This document shows, piece by piece, positions 16,726 to 26,540 of a stretch of DNA of 64,000 nt. The stretch comes from UBA7398 sp964632545. Lineage in GTDB: Bacteria > Actinomycetota > Actinomycetes > Nanopelagicales > Nanopelagicaceae. The stretch lies in assembly GCA_964632545.1 (NCBI GenBank), contig CAZWBQ010000001.1, positions 86,432 through 150,431 of the forward strand. The letters are read 5' to 3'. The translations under genes and the position numbers were made by a program. The notes under the pieces were generated by a model that was not told the origin of the DNA, did not search any database, and saw only the letters and a program-made list of their open reading frames with translations. Each line of letters begins with the position of its first letter. The first letter of the stretch is position 1.

Positions 16726-18099
16726 TTGAGCATTGCAAATGTAGCTGTAAATGACATTGGATCAGCAGAAGATTTCCTCGCCGCAATCGAAGGCACAATC
16801 AAAAATTTCAATGATGGAGATTTAGTAACTGGAATTGTTGTCCAGGTAGATCGCGATGAAGTACTCCTAGATATTGGTTACAAAACCGAAGGTGTAATTC
16901 CATCCCGCGAACTCTCTATCCGTCACGATCTTGATCCAAGCGAATTGGTAAAAGTTGGCGATCGTGTTGAAGCCCTAGTACTTCAAAAAGAAGATAAAGA
17001 AGGTCGTTTAATTCTTTCTAAGAAGCGCGCACAATACGAAAAAGCTTGGGGCGATATTGAAGGCAAGAAAGAACGCGACGAAGTTGTCGTCGGTACTGTT
17101 ATCGAAGTTGTTAAAGGTGGTTTGATTGTAGATATTGGTCTCCGTGGCTTTTTACCGGCTTCGCTTGTAGAGATGCGTCGGGTACGTGATTTGACTCCTT
17201 ATATCGGCCAGCAAGTAGAGGCACGCATTATCGAATTAGATAAGAATCGCAACAACGTTGTACTTTCACGCCGTGCATTTTTAGAACAGACTCAATCTGC
17301 CTCTCGGACGACTTTCCTTAACCAGTTACAAAAAGGACAGGTGCGCAGTGGCGTAATCTCTTCAATCGTAAACTTTGGTGCGTTCGTAGACCTTGGTGGC
17401 GTTGATGGTCTAGTTCACGTCTCCGAACTCTCTTGGAAACATATCGATCACCCAGGTGAAGTAGTTGCCGTTGGTGACGAAGTTACTGTGGAAGTTTTAG
17501 AAGTTGATTTCGAACGTGAACGGGTTTCACTTTCACTAAAGGCAACACAAGAAGATCCATGGCAAGCCTTTGCTCGTACTCACACTATCAATCAAGTTGT
17601 GCCTGGCGAAGTTACAAAGCTTGTGCCATTTGGCGCATTTATTCGGGTATTTGATGGCATTGAAGGTTTAGTTCACATCTCTGAACTTGCCGAACGCCAT
17701 GTAGAAATTCCAGAACAAGTTGTTCAAGTTGGCGATCAGTTATTTGTGAAAATTATCGATATCGATTTAGAACGTCGTCGGATTTCGCTTTCACTTAAAC
17801 AAGCTAACGAAGGCCACGATATTGAAGTTGAAGCATTCGATCCAACCCAATATGGCATGCCTGCGCGTTACGACAGTGCTGGAAACTTTATCTATCCTGA
17901 AGGTTTCAATGCAGAAACTCAAGAATGGCAACCTGGCTATGAATCGCAACGAGAAGAGTGGGAGCGTCAATACGCTGAAGCTCAATCACGGTTCATCGCA
18001 CATAAAAAGCAGAAGGCGGAAGCACAAGCTGCCGACGCCGCTGCCGTAGTTGCAGAACCTGCAGCAGATGTAACGACTGAAGTAGCCGCAGCAGAATAG
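16726..18099 (+). CDS. rpsA: 30S ribosomal protein S1
   Basis: RNA-binding ribosomal protein, 457 aa with four S1 repeats, starting near residues 36, 121, 206 and 293. Each has a variant of V-x-G-x-V and G-A-F/L-V-D-I-G. This is the shorter actinobacterial form rather than the six-repeat enterobacterial one. The acidic, Ala-rich tail (about 410-457) is low complexity. It starts at TTG behind CGGAG. Expression is set by a strong upstream promoter and ended by a clear terminator. Confidence 0.95.
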   Translation: MSIANVAVNDIGSAEDFLAAIEGTIKNFNDGDLVTGIVVQVDRDEVLLDIGYKTEGVIPSRELSIRHDLDPSELVKVGDRVEALVLQKEDKEGRLILSKKRAQYEKAWGDIEGKKERDEVVVGTVIEVVKGGLIVDIGLRGFLPASLVEMRRVRDLTPYIGQQVEARIIELDKNRNNVVLSRRAFLEQTQSASRTTFLNQLQKGQVRSGVISSIVNFGAFVDLGGVDGLVHVSELSWKHIDHPGEVVAVGDEVTVEVLEVDFERERVSLSLKATQEDPWQAFARTHTINQVVPGEVTKLVPFGAFIRVFDGIEGLVHISELAERHVEIPEQVVQVGDQLFVKIIDIDLERRRISLSLKQANEGHDIEVEAFDPTQYGMPARYDSAGNFIYPEGFNAETQEWQPGYESQREEWERQYAEAQSRFIAHKKQKAEAQAADAAAVVAEPAADVTTEVAAAE

Positions 18100-18113
18100 T
18101 TCAATCAAGAACG

Positions 18114-18152
18114 AACCCCGATACATTAATTTGTATCGGGGTTTATTTTTTT
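18114..18152 (+). terminator. Rho-independent terminator of rpsA
   Basis: A perfect 12-bp stem (AACCCCGATACA / TGTATCGGGGTT) with a 6-nt loop TTAATT, followed by TTATTTTTTT-like sequence. It is the clearest intrinsic terminator in the window and isolates rpsA from coaE. Confidence 0.92.
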
Positions 18153-18188
18153 AGCAAGGTCAAAGAGGCGAGGATTGGCTGGAATAGA

Positions 18189-18194
18189 TAGGCT
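18189..18194 (+). promoter_or_regulatory. -10 element of coaE, leaderless type
   Basis: TAGGCT sits six bases before the ATG. The intervening GAAGGA resembles a ribosome binding site but touches the start codon, too close to work. Confidence 0.5.
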
Positions 18195-18200
18195 GAAGGA

Positions 18201-18803
18201 ATGTTGAAAGTCGCGCTTACCGGAGGAATCGGGTCTGGTAAATCTCTGGTTGGACAATTCCTTCAAGAACTTGGTGCAATCGTTTTTGATGCAGATCAAC
18301 TGGCTAGAGATGTTGTAGAACGTGGCACAACCGGTTTCAATCTAATTTTAAAAAGGTTCGGCGATGAGATTCTCTCTGAAGGAGAGATAAATAGAGCTAA
18401 GTTGGCTGAGATTGTTTTCAATGATTCGGCAGCGCGAAAGGATTTAGAAGCAATTGTGCACCCGCTAGTAAAAGAAGCTGGTGATTTAATTATAAAGACG
18501 GCGCCAACTAACGCAGTAGTTGTAAATCAAATCCCATTAGTTTATGAAACAAATGGCGCTCATAGATTTGATTTCATAATTACTGTTGAAGCTCCAGAAG
18601 CGTTACGTTACGAGCGTCTGCGAGCGCGTGGTTTGAAGGATTTTGAAATTGCAAAACGAATGAGCGCGCAAGCCACTCGAACTGAACGAGCTAGTATCGC
18701 TAACTTAGTTATAGAAAATGATGGTGATAAGGATCAATTGCTTCGAAAAGTTGAATCAGCCTGGGAGAGCGAGTTAGCGCCTCGCGCAGCACAGAGCGAA
18801 TGA
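18201..18803 (+). CDS. coaE: Dephospho-CoA kinase
   Basis: Phosphorylates dephospho-CoA in the last step of CoA synthesis. 200 aa with P-loop LTGGIGSGKS at residues 7-16, the DADQLARDVV substrate motif near 32 and the lid region RLRARGLKD near 134. It is a stand-alone kinase without the extra C-terminal domain fused in mycobacteria. Its stop overlaps uvrB by four bases (ATGA), so coaE-uvrB-uvrA-uvrC is probably one unit. Confidence 0.94.
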   Translation: MLKVALTGGIGSGKSLVGQFLQELGAIVFDADQLARDVVERGTTGFNLILKRFGDEILSEGEINRAKLAEIVFNDSAARKDLEAIVHPLVKEAGDLIIKTAPTNAVVVNQIPLVYETNGAHRFDFIITVEAPEALRYERLRARGLKDFEIAKRMSAQATRTERASIANLVIENDGDKDQLLRKVESAWESELAPRAAQSE

Positions 18804-20875
18804 GTCAACAAAGTTATATCCCGAAAGCCCTTAAGCCTTTTAAAGTAATCAGCGATTACGTTCCGGCTGGTGACCAACCAGATGCAATCAATGAATTAGT
18901 TGAAAGAATTGAACGCGGCGAGAAAGATATTGTGTTGCTCGGCGCAACAGGTACCGGAAAATCCGCAACTACCGCTTGGTTGGTAGAACGAATACAGCGT
19001 CCAACACTTGTGCTTGCTCCAAATAAAACGCTAGCGGCACAACTTGCTAACGAATTTAAAGAATTATTCCCAGAGAATGCAGTCGAATATTTTGTTTCTT
19101 ATTATGACTATTACCAACCAGAAGCTTACGTTCCGCAGACTGATACTTTCATCGAGAAGGACTCTTCGATTAACTCTGAAGTGGAACGATTGCGTTATTC
19201 CGCTACGCATGCACTTCTCACCCGGCGTGATGTAATTGTGGTCGCCACAGTCTCATGTATTTACGGTCTTGGTCACCCTCAGGAATATTACGAGCGAATG
19301 GTGCTTCTTAAAGTTGGTGAAAGCATTGAGAGGAATAAACTGCTACGGCAATTTGTAGATATTCAATATAAACGCAATGACATGGCATTCGAACGTGGAA
19401 ATTTTCGAGTGCGTGGCGACACTATAGAAATAATTCCGGTATATGAAGAATTAGCAATTCGAATCGAAATGTTTGGTGATGAAATTGAGCGCCTTACAAC
19501 GTTGCATCCTTTAACTGGTGAGATTATCAGTGATGTTCCCGAGATTTTGATATTCCCAGCAACTCATTATGCGGCTGGTCCAGAGAAGATGAAGATTGCA
19601 ATTACTAATATTGAAGCAGAGTTGGAAATAAAGTTAAAAGAGTTTGAAAAGCAAGGCAAGCTCCTAGAAGCGCAACGCTTACGGATGCGCACTACTTTCG
19701 ATATTGAAATGATGCAACAGCTTGGTTTTTGCTCGGGTATTGAGAATTATTCACGTTTAATTGATGGTCGTGCAGCTGGATCCGCGCCAAGTTGTTTATT
19801 AGATTATTTCCCAGAAGATTTTCTCTGCGTTATTGACGAATCACATATCACCGTTCCACAAATTGGTGCCATGTACGAAGGCGATGCCTCTAGAAAGCGC
19901 ACGTTAGTTGAACATGGATTTAGATTGCCGAGCGCTATGGATAATCGCCCACTTCGCTGGCCAGAATTTCTGGAGCGCACGAAGCAAAAAATATATCTAT
20001 CTGCAACGCCAGGGAAATATGAGCTTGAAAAAACGGGTGGTGAGTTTGTAGAGCAAGTAATTCGCCCTACTGGATTGATTGATCCGCAGATCATAATTAA
20101 GCCAATTAAGGGACAGATTGATGATTTACTTTACGAAATTAGAATTCGTGCTGAACGTCACGAACGTGTTTTAGTTACTACGCTAACAAAAAAAATGTCG
20201 GAAGATTTAACTGATTATTTCACCGAGGCAAATGTAAGAGTTAGGTATTTGCATTCAGAGGTAGACACGCTGCGTCGAGTTGAGCTGCTTCGTGAACTCA
20301 GGCTCGGCGAATACGATGTTTTAATCGGCATCAACTTACTTCGCGAAGGTTTAGATCTTCCGGAAGTTTCTTTAGTCGCAATCTTGGATGCCGATAAAGA
20401 GGGGTTCTTACGCTCTACTACTTCGTTGATCCAGACTATTGGACGAGCAGCTCGAAATGTTTCCGGCGAGGTACATATGTATGCCGATAATTTAACAGAC
20501 TCAATGAAACGTGCTATCGATGAAACAAATCGTCGACGCGAGAAGCAAGTGGCTTACAACAAGGAACGCGGGGTAGATCCACAACCGCTTCGGAAACGGA
20601 TTGCCGATATTACTGATTTAATTGCAAAGGAAAGCGATGATACTGACCAACTTCTTAAATTAGGCAAGAAAACTGCTAGCGCAGGCGCAGGTGTTCATGT
20701 AAAACATTTAGTTCCGCTTCCAAAGCAGGAATTGATGAACCTCATAGAATCCCTTACCGAACAAATGCGAAACTCAGCAAGCCAACTTCACTTCGAATTA
20801 GCCGCTAGATTGCGCGATGAGATCGGCGATCTGAAGAAAGAATTGCGAAGTATGGATGATGCGGGGGTGAAGTAA
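18800..20875 (+). CDS. uvrB: Excinuclease ABC subunit B
   Basis: DNA damage verification helicase of nucleotide excision repair, 691 aa. Walker A LLGATGTGKSAT near residue 50, the beta-hairpin region YYDYYQPEAYVP near 97, DESH box VIDESH near 343, motif VI QTIGRAARN near 545 and the C-terminal UVR domain (about 645-680) that contacts UvrC. Directly followed by uvrA. Confidence 0.97.
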   Translation: MSQQSYIPKALKPFKVISDYVPAGDQPDAINELVERIERGEKDIVLLGATGTGKSATTAWLVERIQRPTLVLAPNKTLAAQLANEFKELFPENAVEYFVSYYDYYQPEAYVPQTDTFIEKDSSINSEVERLRYSATHALLTRRDVIVVATVSCIYGLGHPQEYYERMVLLKVGESIERNKLLRQFVDIQYKRNDMAFERGNFRVRGDTIEIIPVYEELAIRIEMFGDEIERLTTLHPLTGEIISDVPEILIFPATHYAAGPEKMKIAITNIEAELEIKLKEFEKQGKLLEAQRLRMRTTFDIEMMQQLGFCSGIENYSRLIDGRAAGSAPSCLLDYFPEDFLCVIDESHITVPQIGAMYEGDASRKRTLVEHGFRLPSAMDNRPLRWPEFLERTKQKIYLSATPGKYELEKTGGEFVEQVIRPTGLIDPQIIIKPIKGQIDDLLYEIRIRAERHERVLVTTLTKKMSEDLTDYFTEANVRVRYLHSEVDTLRRVELLRELRLGEYDVLIGINLLREGLDLPEVSLVAILDADKEGFLRSTTSLIQTIGRAARNVSGEVHMYADNLTDSMKRAIDETNRRREKQVAYNKERGVDPQPLRKRIADITDLIAKESDDTDQLLKLGKKTASAGAGVHVKHLVPLPKQELMNLIESLTEQMRNSASQLHFELAARLRDEIGDLKKELRSMDDAGVK

Positions 20876-23710
20876 TTGAACGATCGATTAATTATTCGTG
20901 GCGCACGCGAACATAATTTGAAGAATGTATCGCTAGATCTGCCAAGAAACGCAATGATTGTTTTTACTGGGCTCTCCGGATCCGGAAAATCTAGCTTAGC
21001 TTTTGACACCATATTCGCAGAAGGTCAGCGTCGTTATGTGGAGTCACTTTCTGCATATGCCCGACAGTTCTTAGGCCAGATGGATAAGCCCGATGTTGAT
21101 TTTATCGAAGGATTATCACCAGCTGTTTCTATCGATCAGAAATCAACAAATCGAAACCCGAGATCAACTGTTGGAACTATTACCGAAGTTTATGACTATC
21201 TTCGCTTGCTATTTGCAAGGGCTGGTCGACCACATTGTCCAAGTTGTGGCAAAGCGATCACTAAACAAACGCCACAAAATATTGTGGATCAAATTTTAGA
21301 ATTACCACCAGAGACTAAATTTCAAGTTCTAGCGCCGATGGTTCGAGCGCGAAAAGGTGAATTCGTAGATCTTTTCAAAGATTTAGTTGCTCAGGGATAT
21401 TCCAGAGCGCGCGTAGATGGCGTAGTAATTCAACTTACCGAACCGCCAAAACTTAAGAAGCAAGAGAAACACACAATTGAAGTTGTGATTGATCGATTAA
21501 CAGCTAAAGCAGATTCCAAAAGCCGATTAACCGATTCAATTGAAACTGCGCTCCGATTAGCTCAAGGCTTAGTAACTTTAGATTTTGTTGACGTTAAAAG
21601 TGGCGATAAAACGAGAACTTTCAGTGAAAAATTAGCTTGCCATGATTGCGGACTTTCATTCGAAGAGATGGAACCACGTTCATTTTCTTTTAATTCACCA
21701 TTCGGTGCATGTCCAGAATGCACAGGTATTGGTACAAAATTAGAAGTTGACCATGACTTAGTGATTCCAGATGACTCAATCTCCATCAATGAAGGCGCCA
21801 TTGCACCATGGGCTTCGCGCCAGACTTCCGAGTACTTCTTACGATTGCTCGAAGCACTTGCTGGCGATGTGAAATTCTCAATGGATATGCCTTGGAAGAA
21901 GTTATCTGAAAAAGCAAAGAGCGCAATTTTGCATGGATATGAGTACGAAGTTCATGTTAAATATAAAAATCGATACGGACGGGTTCGCAATTATTCAACG
22001 GGGTTTGAAGGAGTAGTTTCTTTTATCCAACGCAAGCATGGTGAGACCGATAGCGATTACAGCCGCGAAAAATATGAATCGTATATGCGACAAACCCCTT
22101 GTCCAGTTTGTAAGGGCACTCGCTTAAAACCAGAAGTACTTGCGGTGAAATTGGGCGAGAAATCTATTGCCCAAATCTGCGAACTCTCCATAGAAGATTG
22201 CGCTAAATTCTTAAAGTCACTAAAACTTACGGCGCGCGAAAAACAGATTGCCGAGCGCGTTTTAAAGGAAGTGCACTCTCGACTTGGTTTTTTATTAGAT
22301 GTCGGTCTTGACTATTTATCTCTAGATCGCCCAGCTGCCACGCTCTCCGGTGGTGAAGCGCAACGAATTCGGTTAGCAACTCAGATCGGTTCTGGTTTAA
22401 CTGGAGTACTTTATGTTTTAGATGAGCCAAGTATCGGGTTACATCAACGAGATAACCGACGTTTGATCGAGACCCTTACACATTTACGCGATATTGGAAA
22501 CACATTAATTGTTGTTGAACATGATGAGGACACAATTCGGACTGCCGATTGGATTGTTGATATTGGTCCTGGGGCTGGTGAACATGGTGGCGAAATAGTT
22601 GTTTCAGGTAGTTATGAAGATTTAATCAATTCGAAAACATCAATTACTGGCGCCTATATTTCCGGTAAACGTAAAATCGAAATACCAAAAAAGCGTCGGC
22701 CGATAGATCCAAAGAAGTCAGTTGTGGTAAAAGAAGCCCACGAAAACAATTTGAAGAATATTTCAGTTTCTTTCCCATTGGGTACATTCGTTGCGGTAAC
22801 GGGCGTGAGTGGTTCTGGTAAATCTACTTTAGTAAACGATATTCTTTATACCGTATTAGCTAATAAATTAAATGGCGCACGCCAAGTTCCAGGTCGCCAT
22901 CGCACAATTACTGGCATAGACCATTTAGATAAAGTAGTCCATGTCGATCAATCGCCAATTGGTCGCACACCTAGATCAAACCCAGCAACGTATACCGGGG
23001 TGTTCGACAAAGTTCGAGCGCTATTTGCTGAAACTACCGAAGCAAAAGTTCGCGGTTACCAACAGGGTCGTTTCTCCTTTAACGTTAAAGGTGGTCGATG
23101 CGAAAACTGTTCAGGGGACGGCACCATCACAATTGAAATGAATTTCTTGCCAGATGTCTATGTTCCTTGTGAAGTTTGCCATGGCGCTCGTTACAACCGA
23201 GAAACTCTAGAAGTACATTACAAAGGGAAAACGATTGCCGAAATCCTAGATATGTCGATTGAAAACGCAGTTAATTTCTTTGAATCTATCCCAGCAATTC
23301 ACCGATATTTAAAAACCATGATGGATGTTGGCCTTGGCTATGTACGTCTTGGGCAATCTGCACCAACTCTCTCAGGTGGTGAAGCGCAACGAGTTAAATT
23401 ATCTACCGAATTGCAACGTCGTTCTACCGGAAGAACTATTTACGTTTTGGATGAACCAACAACCGGCTTACATTTCGAAGATGTAAATAAACTCTTACAT
23501 GTTTTGCAACGATTGGTTGATACCGGCAACACAGTAATCGTGATCGAACACAATCTTGATGTAATCAAATCCGCCGACTGGGTAATAGATATGGGCCCCG
23601 AGGGTGGCAATAAAGGCGGCACGATCATTGCGGAAGGAACTCCAGAAGCCGTTGCAAAAAATAAAGCAAGTTATACCGGGAAATATTTAGCGGAGACTTT
23701 AAAGAAGTAG
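20876..23710 (+). CDS. uvrA: Excinuclease ABC subunit A
   Basis: Damage-sensing ATPase of excision repair, 944 aa. It has two ABC modules: Walker A GLSGSGKSS near residue 33 and GVSGSGKST near 645, with signatures LSGGEAQRIRLA and LSGGEAQRVKLS. Zinc fingers are CPSC with CHDC and CPEC in the first half, and CENC with CEVC in the second. The TTG start directly follows the uvrB stop and has GGGGGTGA as its ribosome binding site. Confidence 0.97.
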   Translation: MNDRLIIRGAREHNLKNVSLDLPRNAMIVFTGLSGSGKSSLAFDTIFAEGQRRYVESLSAYARQFLGQMDKPDVDFIEGLSPAVSIDQKSTNRNPRSTVGTITEVYDYLRLLFARAGRPHCPSCGKAITKQTPQNIVDQILELPPETKFQVLAPMVRARKGEFVDLFKDLVAQGYSRARVDGVVIQLTEPPKLKKQEKHTIEVVIDRLTAKADSKSRLTDSIETALRLAQGLVTLDFVDVKSGDKTRTFSEKLACHDCGLSFEEMEPRSFSFNSPFGACPECTGIGTKLEVDHDLVIPDDSISINEGAIAPWASRQTSEYFLRLLEALAGDVKFSMDMPWKKLSEKAKSAILHGYEYEVHVKYKNRYGRVRNYSTGFEGVVSFIQRKHGETDSDYSREKYESYMRQTPCPVCKGTRLKPEVLAVKLGEKSIAQICELSIEDCAKFLKSLKLTAREKQIAERVLKEVHSRLGFLLDVGLDYLSLDRPAATLSGGEAQRIRLATQIGSGLTGVLYVLDEPSIGLHQRDNRRLIETLTHLRDIGNTLIVVEHDEDTIRTADWIVDIGPGAGEHGGEIVVSGSYEDLINSKTSITGAYISGKRKIEIPKKRRPIDPKKSVVVKEAHENNLKNISVSFPLGTFVAVTGVSGSGKSTLVNDILYTVLANKLNGARQVPGRHRTITGIDHLDKVVHVDQSPIGRTPRSNPATYTGVFDKVRALFAETTEAKVRGYQQGRFSFNVKGGRCENCSGDGTITIEMNFLPDVYVPCEVCHGARYNRETLEVHYKGKTIAEILDMSIENAVNFFESIPAIHRYLKTMMDVGLGYVRLGQSAPTLSGGEAQRVKLSTELQRRSTGRTIYVLDEPTTGLHFEDVNKLLHVLQRLVDTGNTVIVIEHNLDVIKSADWVIDMGPEGGNKGGTIIAEGTPEAVAKNKASYTGKYLAETLKK

Positions 23711-23712
23711 CC

Positions 23713-25620
23713 ATGGCTGACCCACAGAGCTATCGGCCGAAAGATATTCCGGATTCACCAGGTGTTTATCGATTCTTCAATGCTAAAGACGAAGTCATTT
23801 ATGTAGGTAAAGCCATCTCACTTAAATCTCGACTAAATTCCTACTTTCAATCTAACTTAGCTGAGAAAACCAGGAAGATGGTTAACACTGCGGTCCGCGT
23901 TGATTGGACTCTGGTAAATACAGAAGTGGAAGCGCTCCAACTTGAGTTTAGTTGGATTAAAGAAGAGAACCCACACTTTAATGTGCAATTCAAAGATGAC
24001 AAGTCTTACCCATTCTTAGCAGTTTCGATTAAGGATAAATTTCCGCGAATATATATAACGCGTTCGCAGAAGCAAAAAGGGGTAAAACATATTGGTCCGT
24101 TCGCACACCCTTGGGCGCTGCGTAGCACTTATGAAGTACTACTTAAATTATTTCCAGTTCGCTCTTGCACTGAAAGCAATTTCCTCAGAGCCCAGAAATC
24201 AAATCGTCAATGCTTACTTGGCGATATCGGAAAATGTGCTGCGCCATGTGTCGGTTGGGTAACTCCGGAAGCGCATCAACAAATTGCAAAAAATTTAATC
24301 AAATTCTTAGACTCAAATCCCGAGAACGTTACCGAGAAGTTAACTGACGAAATGCTCAATGCTTCTGCTGCGGAACAATTTGAAAAAGCCGCGAAACTCC
24401 GCGACCAATTACAAGCGCTGACAAAGGCGCAAGAATCAACCGACGCAGCGCTCTCTGAAGAGATCACCGCAGATTTTATTGCCATGCATGAAGACATTAC
24501 GCACGCCGCATTCTCAATTTTCATCGTTCGTCATGGTCGAATTACTGGTTCGCGATCTTGGGTAGTGGATTTACAAGAAGTTCCCGAAGGTGATTCTGTT
24601 ATGGATGCGGCGCTTCCTAAGATCTATCACGATTTTGATGTCCCACGCGAAATTTTAATAAATCAACCAATTACCTCCGAAGCTGGCGTAATTGAATGGC
24701 TTTCCCAAAAGCACGGTAGTTCAGTAGAGGTTAAAGTGCCACAACGTGGTGAGAAATTAGAACTCCTGCAAACTGTTAAACGAAATGCTAATCAAGCGCT
24801 TATTCAATTCTTAAGTAAACGGGCAAACGATGCTGGCGTATCCGGCCGTGCGCTGGAAGAGATTGCAACTGCTTTAGATTTAGCGGAACTGCCACTTCGT
24901 ATTGAATGTTTCGATATTTCTAATATCCAGGGAACATCCGTTGTCGCATCTATGGTGGTTTTTGAAGATGGCCAATCTAAAAAGAGTGAGTATCGAAGAT
25001 TCTCTATCGATGATGATGCCGGTTTTGATGATACGAGAGCAATGCATCATGTGATAACTAGAAGGTTTAAAAGGTATCTCGCCGAAAAAGATTTAGATTT
25101 AACTGAGTTGGAGATGAGTGGAGCAAATCGACCAAAGTTTGCTTATCCGCCGCAACTAATAATTGTTGATGGTGGCGTTGGTCAAGTTAATGCAGCTGCC
25201 CGAGCGCTATCGGAATTAGGAATAACAGATATTGCGCTATGTGGTTTAGCAAAAAGGTTAGAAGAAGTTTGGCTTCCAGAAGTAAAGAATCCCGTTATCT
25301 TTCCGCGCCATAGCGAAGCACTTTATCTATTTCAAAGAATACGCGATGAAGCACATAGATTTGCGATTACCTTTCATAGATCAAAGCGTTCCAAATTAAT
25401 GCTCGAATCACTCTTAGATGAAATTCCAACTTTAGGTACTGCCCGAATATCGGCACTGCTTGAACATTTTGGTTCAGTATCAGCGATCCGTAAAGCCGAT
25501 GAATCTCAAATCTCTCAAATCCCTGGAATCGGCGAGAAGATTGCGAAAGTAATAGTGGATTTCTTAGCCCAACAAAGTGTGCCAGAGAGCGTTAATACCA
25601 GCACTGGTGAAATCTCTTAA
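23713..25620 (+). CDS. uvrC: Excinuclease ABC subunit C
   Basis: Dual-incision nuclease of excision repair, 635 aa. N-terminal GIY-YIG domain (DSPGVYRF, IYVGKA, residues 13-95), UVR domain near 205-240, an endonuclease V-like RNase H domain (ECFDISNIQG, VDGGVGQVNAA, with catalytic acids) at about 395-550, and C-terminal helix-hairpin-helix repeats (SQIPGIGEKIA). All three uvr genes lie together, followed by rapZ 45 bp later. Confidence 0.97.
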   Translation: MADPQSYRPKDIPDSPGVYRFFNAKDEVIYVGKAISLKSRLNSYFQSNLAEKTRKMVNTAVRVDWTLVNTEVEALQLEFSWIKEENPHFNVQFKDDKSYPFLAVSIKDKFPRIYITRSQKQKGVKHIGPFAHPWALRSTYEVLLKLFPVRSCTESNFLRAQKSNRQCLLGDIGKCAAPCVGWVTPEAHQQIAKNLIKFLDSNPENVTEKLTDEMLNASAAEQFEKAAKLRDQLQALTKAQESTDAALSEEITADFIAMHEDITHAAFSIFIVRHGRITGSRSWVVDLQEVPEGDSVMDAALPKIYHDFDVPREILINQPITSEAGVIEWLSQKHGSSVEVKVPQRGEKLELLQTVKRNANQALIQFLSKRANDAGVSGRALEEIATALDLAELPLRIECFDISNIQGTSVVASMVVFEDGQSKKSEYRRFSIDDDAGFDDTRAMHHVITRRFKRYLAEKDLDLTELEMSGANRPKFAYPPQLIIVDGGVGQVNAAARALSELGITDIALCGLAKRLEEVWLPEVKNPVIFPRHSEALYLFQRIRDEAHRFAITFHRSKRSKLMLESLLDEIPTLGTARISALLEHFGSVSAIRKADESQISQIPGIGEKIAKVIVDFLAQQSVPESVNTSTGEIS

Positions 25621-25665
25621 GGTGCTTGACAGATATAGCAAGATATTGGACATGAGGGGATCTCG

Positions 25666-26538
25666 ATGAATCGCGAGTTGGTAGTTATTACCGGCATGAG
25701 TGGCGCAGGTCGTTCAACGATTGCTCACGCTATGGAAGATGCTGGTTGGTATGTCATCGATAATTTGCCACCTTCGTTATTAGCAAACCTCTTTGATTTA
25801 ACTGAGAAAACAGTTGAGTCTATTGCAGTCGTAGTTGATGTTCGAGGACGACAATTTTTTGATGATTTAAATAGATCGTTAGCGGAGTTAGTTGAAAAAG
25901 GCATTTCACGTCGGATTTTATTTGTGGATGCATCAGATGATGTTTTAGTGCGCCGATTTGAATCGACTCGTCGGCCACATCCCTTGCAGGGTAATGATCG
26001 AATCGTAGATGGAATTGCAAAGGAGCGCGAGAAATTACGTGAACTTCGATCCGGTGCGGATTTAATAATTGATAGTACAGATTTGAATATTCATCAGCTA
26101 GAGAAGAAAACTGAAGAACTTTTCCATAAAGATGGAAATGCAGATTTGAAAGTAAATGTTCTTTCATTTGGATATAAATATGGAATTCCAGTAGATGCAG
26201 ATTTAGTGATGGATTGTCGTTTTATACCAAATCCGCATTGGATTCCAGAGTTGCGTCCGTTGAATGGCACAGATGCGCCAGTCCGTGAGAAAGTTTTATC
26301 GGCTGAAAGTGTTAGTGAGTTCTTGGATCGCTACGTTGCGCTCTTTGAAACAATTGCAGATGGATATATCCGTGAAGGAAAGAAATTTATTACCTTAGCG
26401 GTAGGTTGCACAGGCGGGAAGCATCGCAGTGTGGCAATCGCTGATGAGTTAGATCGCCGGTTACAAAAAGTGAAATTACCAAGAGCGCAAGAGATTTCTA
26501 CGCAAGCAATCCACCGAGATTTAGGACGTGAACGGTAG
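25666..26538 (+). CDS. rapZ: RapZ-family nucleotide-binding protein
   Basis: P-loop protein (YvcJ/RapZ), 290 aa. Walker A ITGMSGAGRST at residues 8-18, Walker B-like VVVDVRG near 58, and the conserved C-terminal half (FGYKYGIP, VMDCRFIPNPHW, IAVGCTGGKHRSV). In E. coli RapZ controls amino-sugar RNA decay; in actinobacteria the rapZ-yvcK-whiA trio is conserved but the role is less clear. Ribosome binding site GAGGGG precedes the ATG. Confidence 0.93.
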   Translation: MNRELVVITGMSGAGRSTIAHAMEDAGWYVIDNLPPSLLANLFDLTEKTVESIAVVVDVRGRQFFDDLNRSLAELVEKGISRRILFVDASDDVLVRRFESTRRPHPLQGNDRIVDGIAKEREKLRELRSGADLIIDSTDLNIHQLEKKTEELFHKDGNADLKVNVLSFGYKYGIPVDADLVMDCRFIPNPHWIPELRPLNGTDAPVREKVLSAESVSEFLDRYVALFETIADGYIREGKKFITLAVGCTGGKHRSVAIADELDRRLQKVKLPRAQEISTQAIHRDLGRER

Positions 26539-26540
26539 CC

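Noticed and set aside
25626..25660. TTGACA before rapZ as a promoter
   Set aside because: Perfect -35 hexamer, but no TANNNT-like -10 at 16-18 bp; rapZ may simply follow uvrC transcription.
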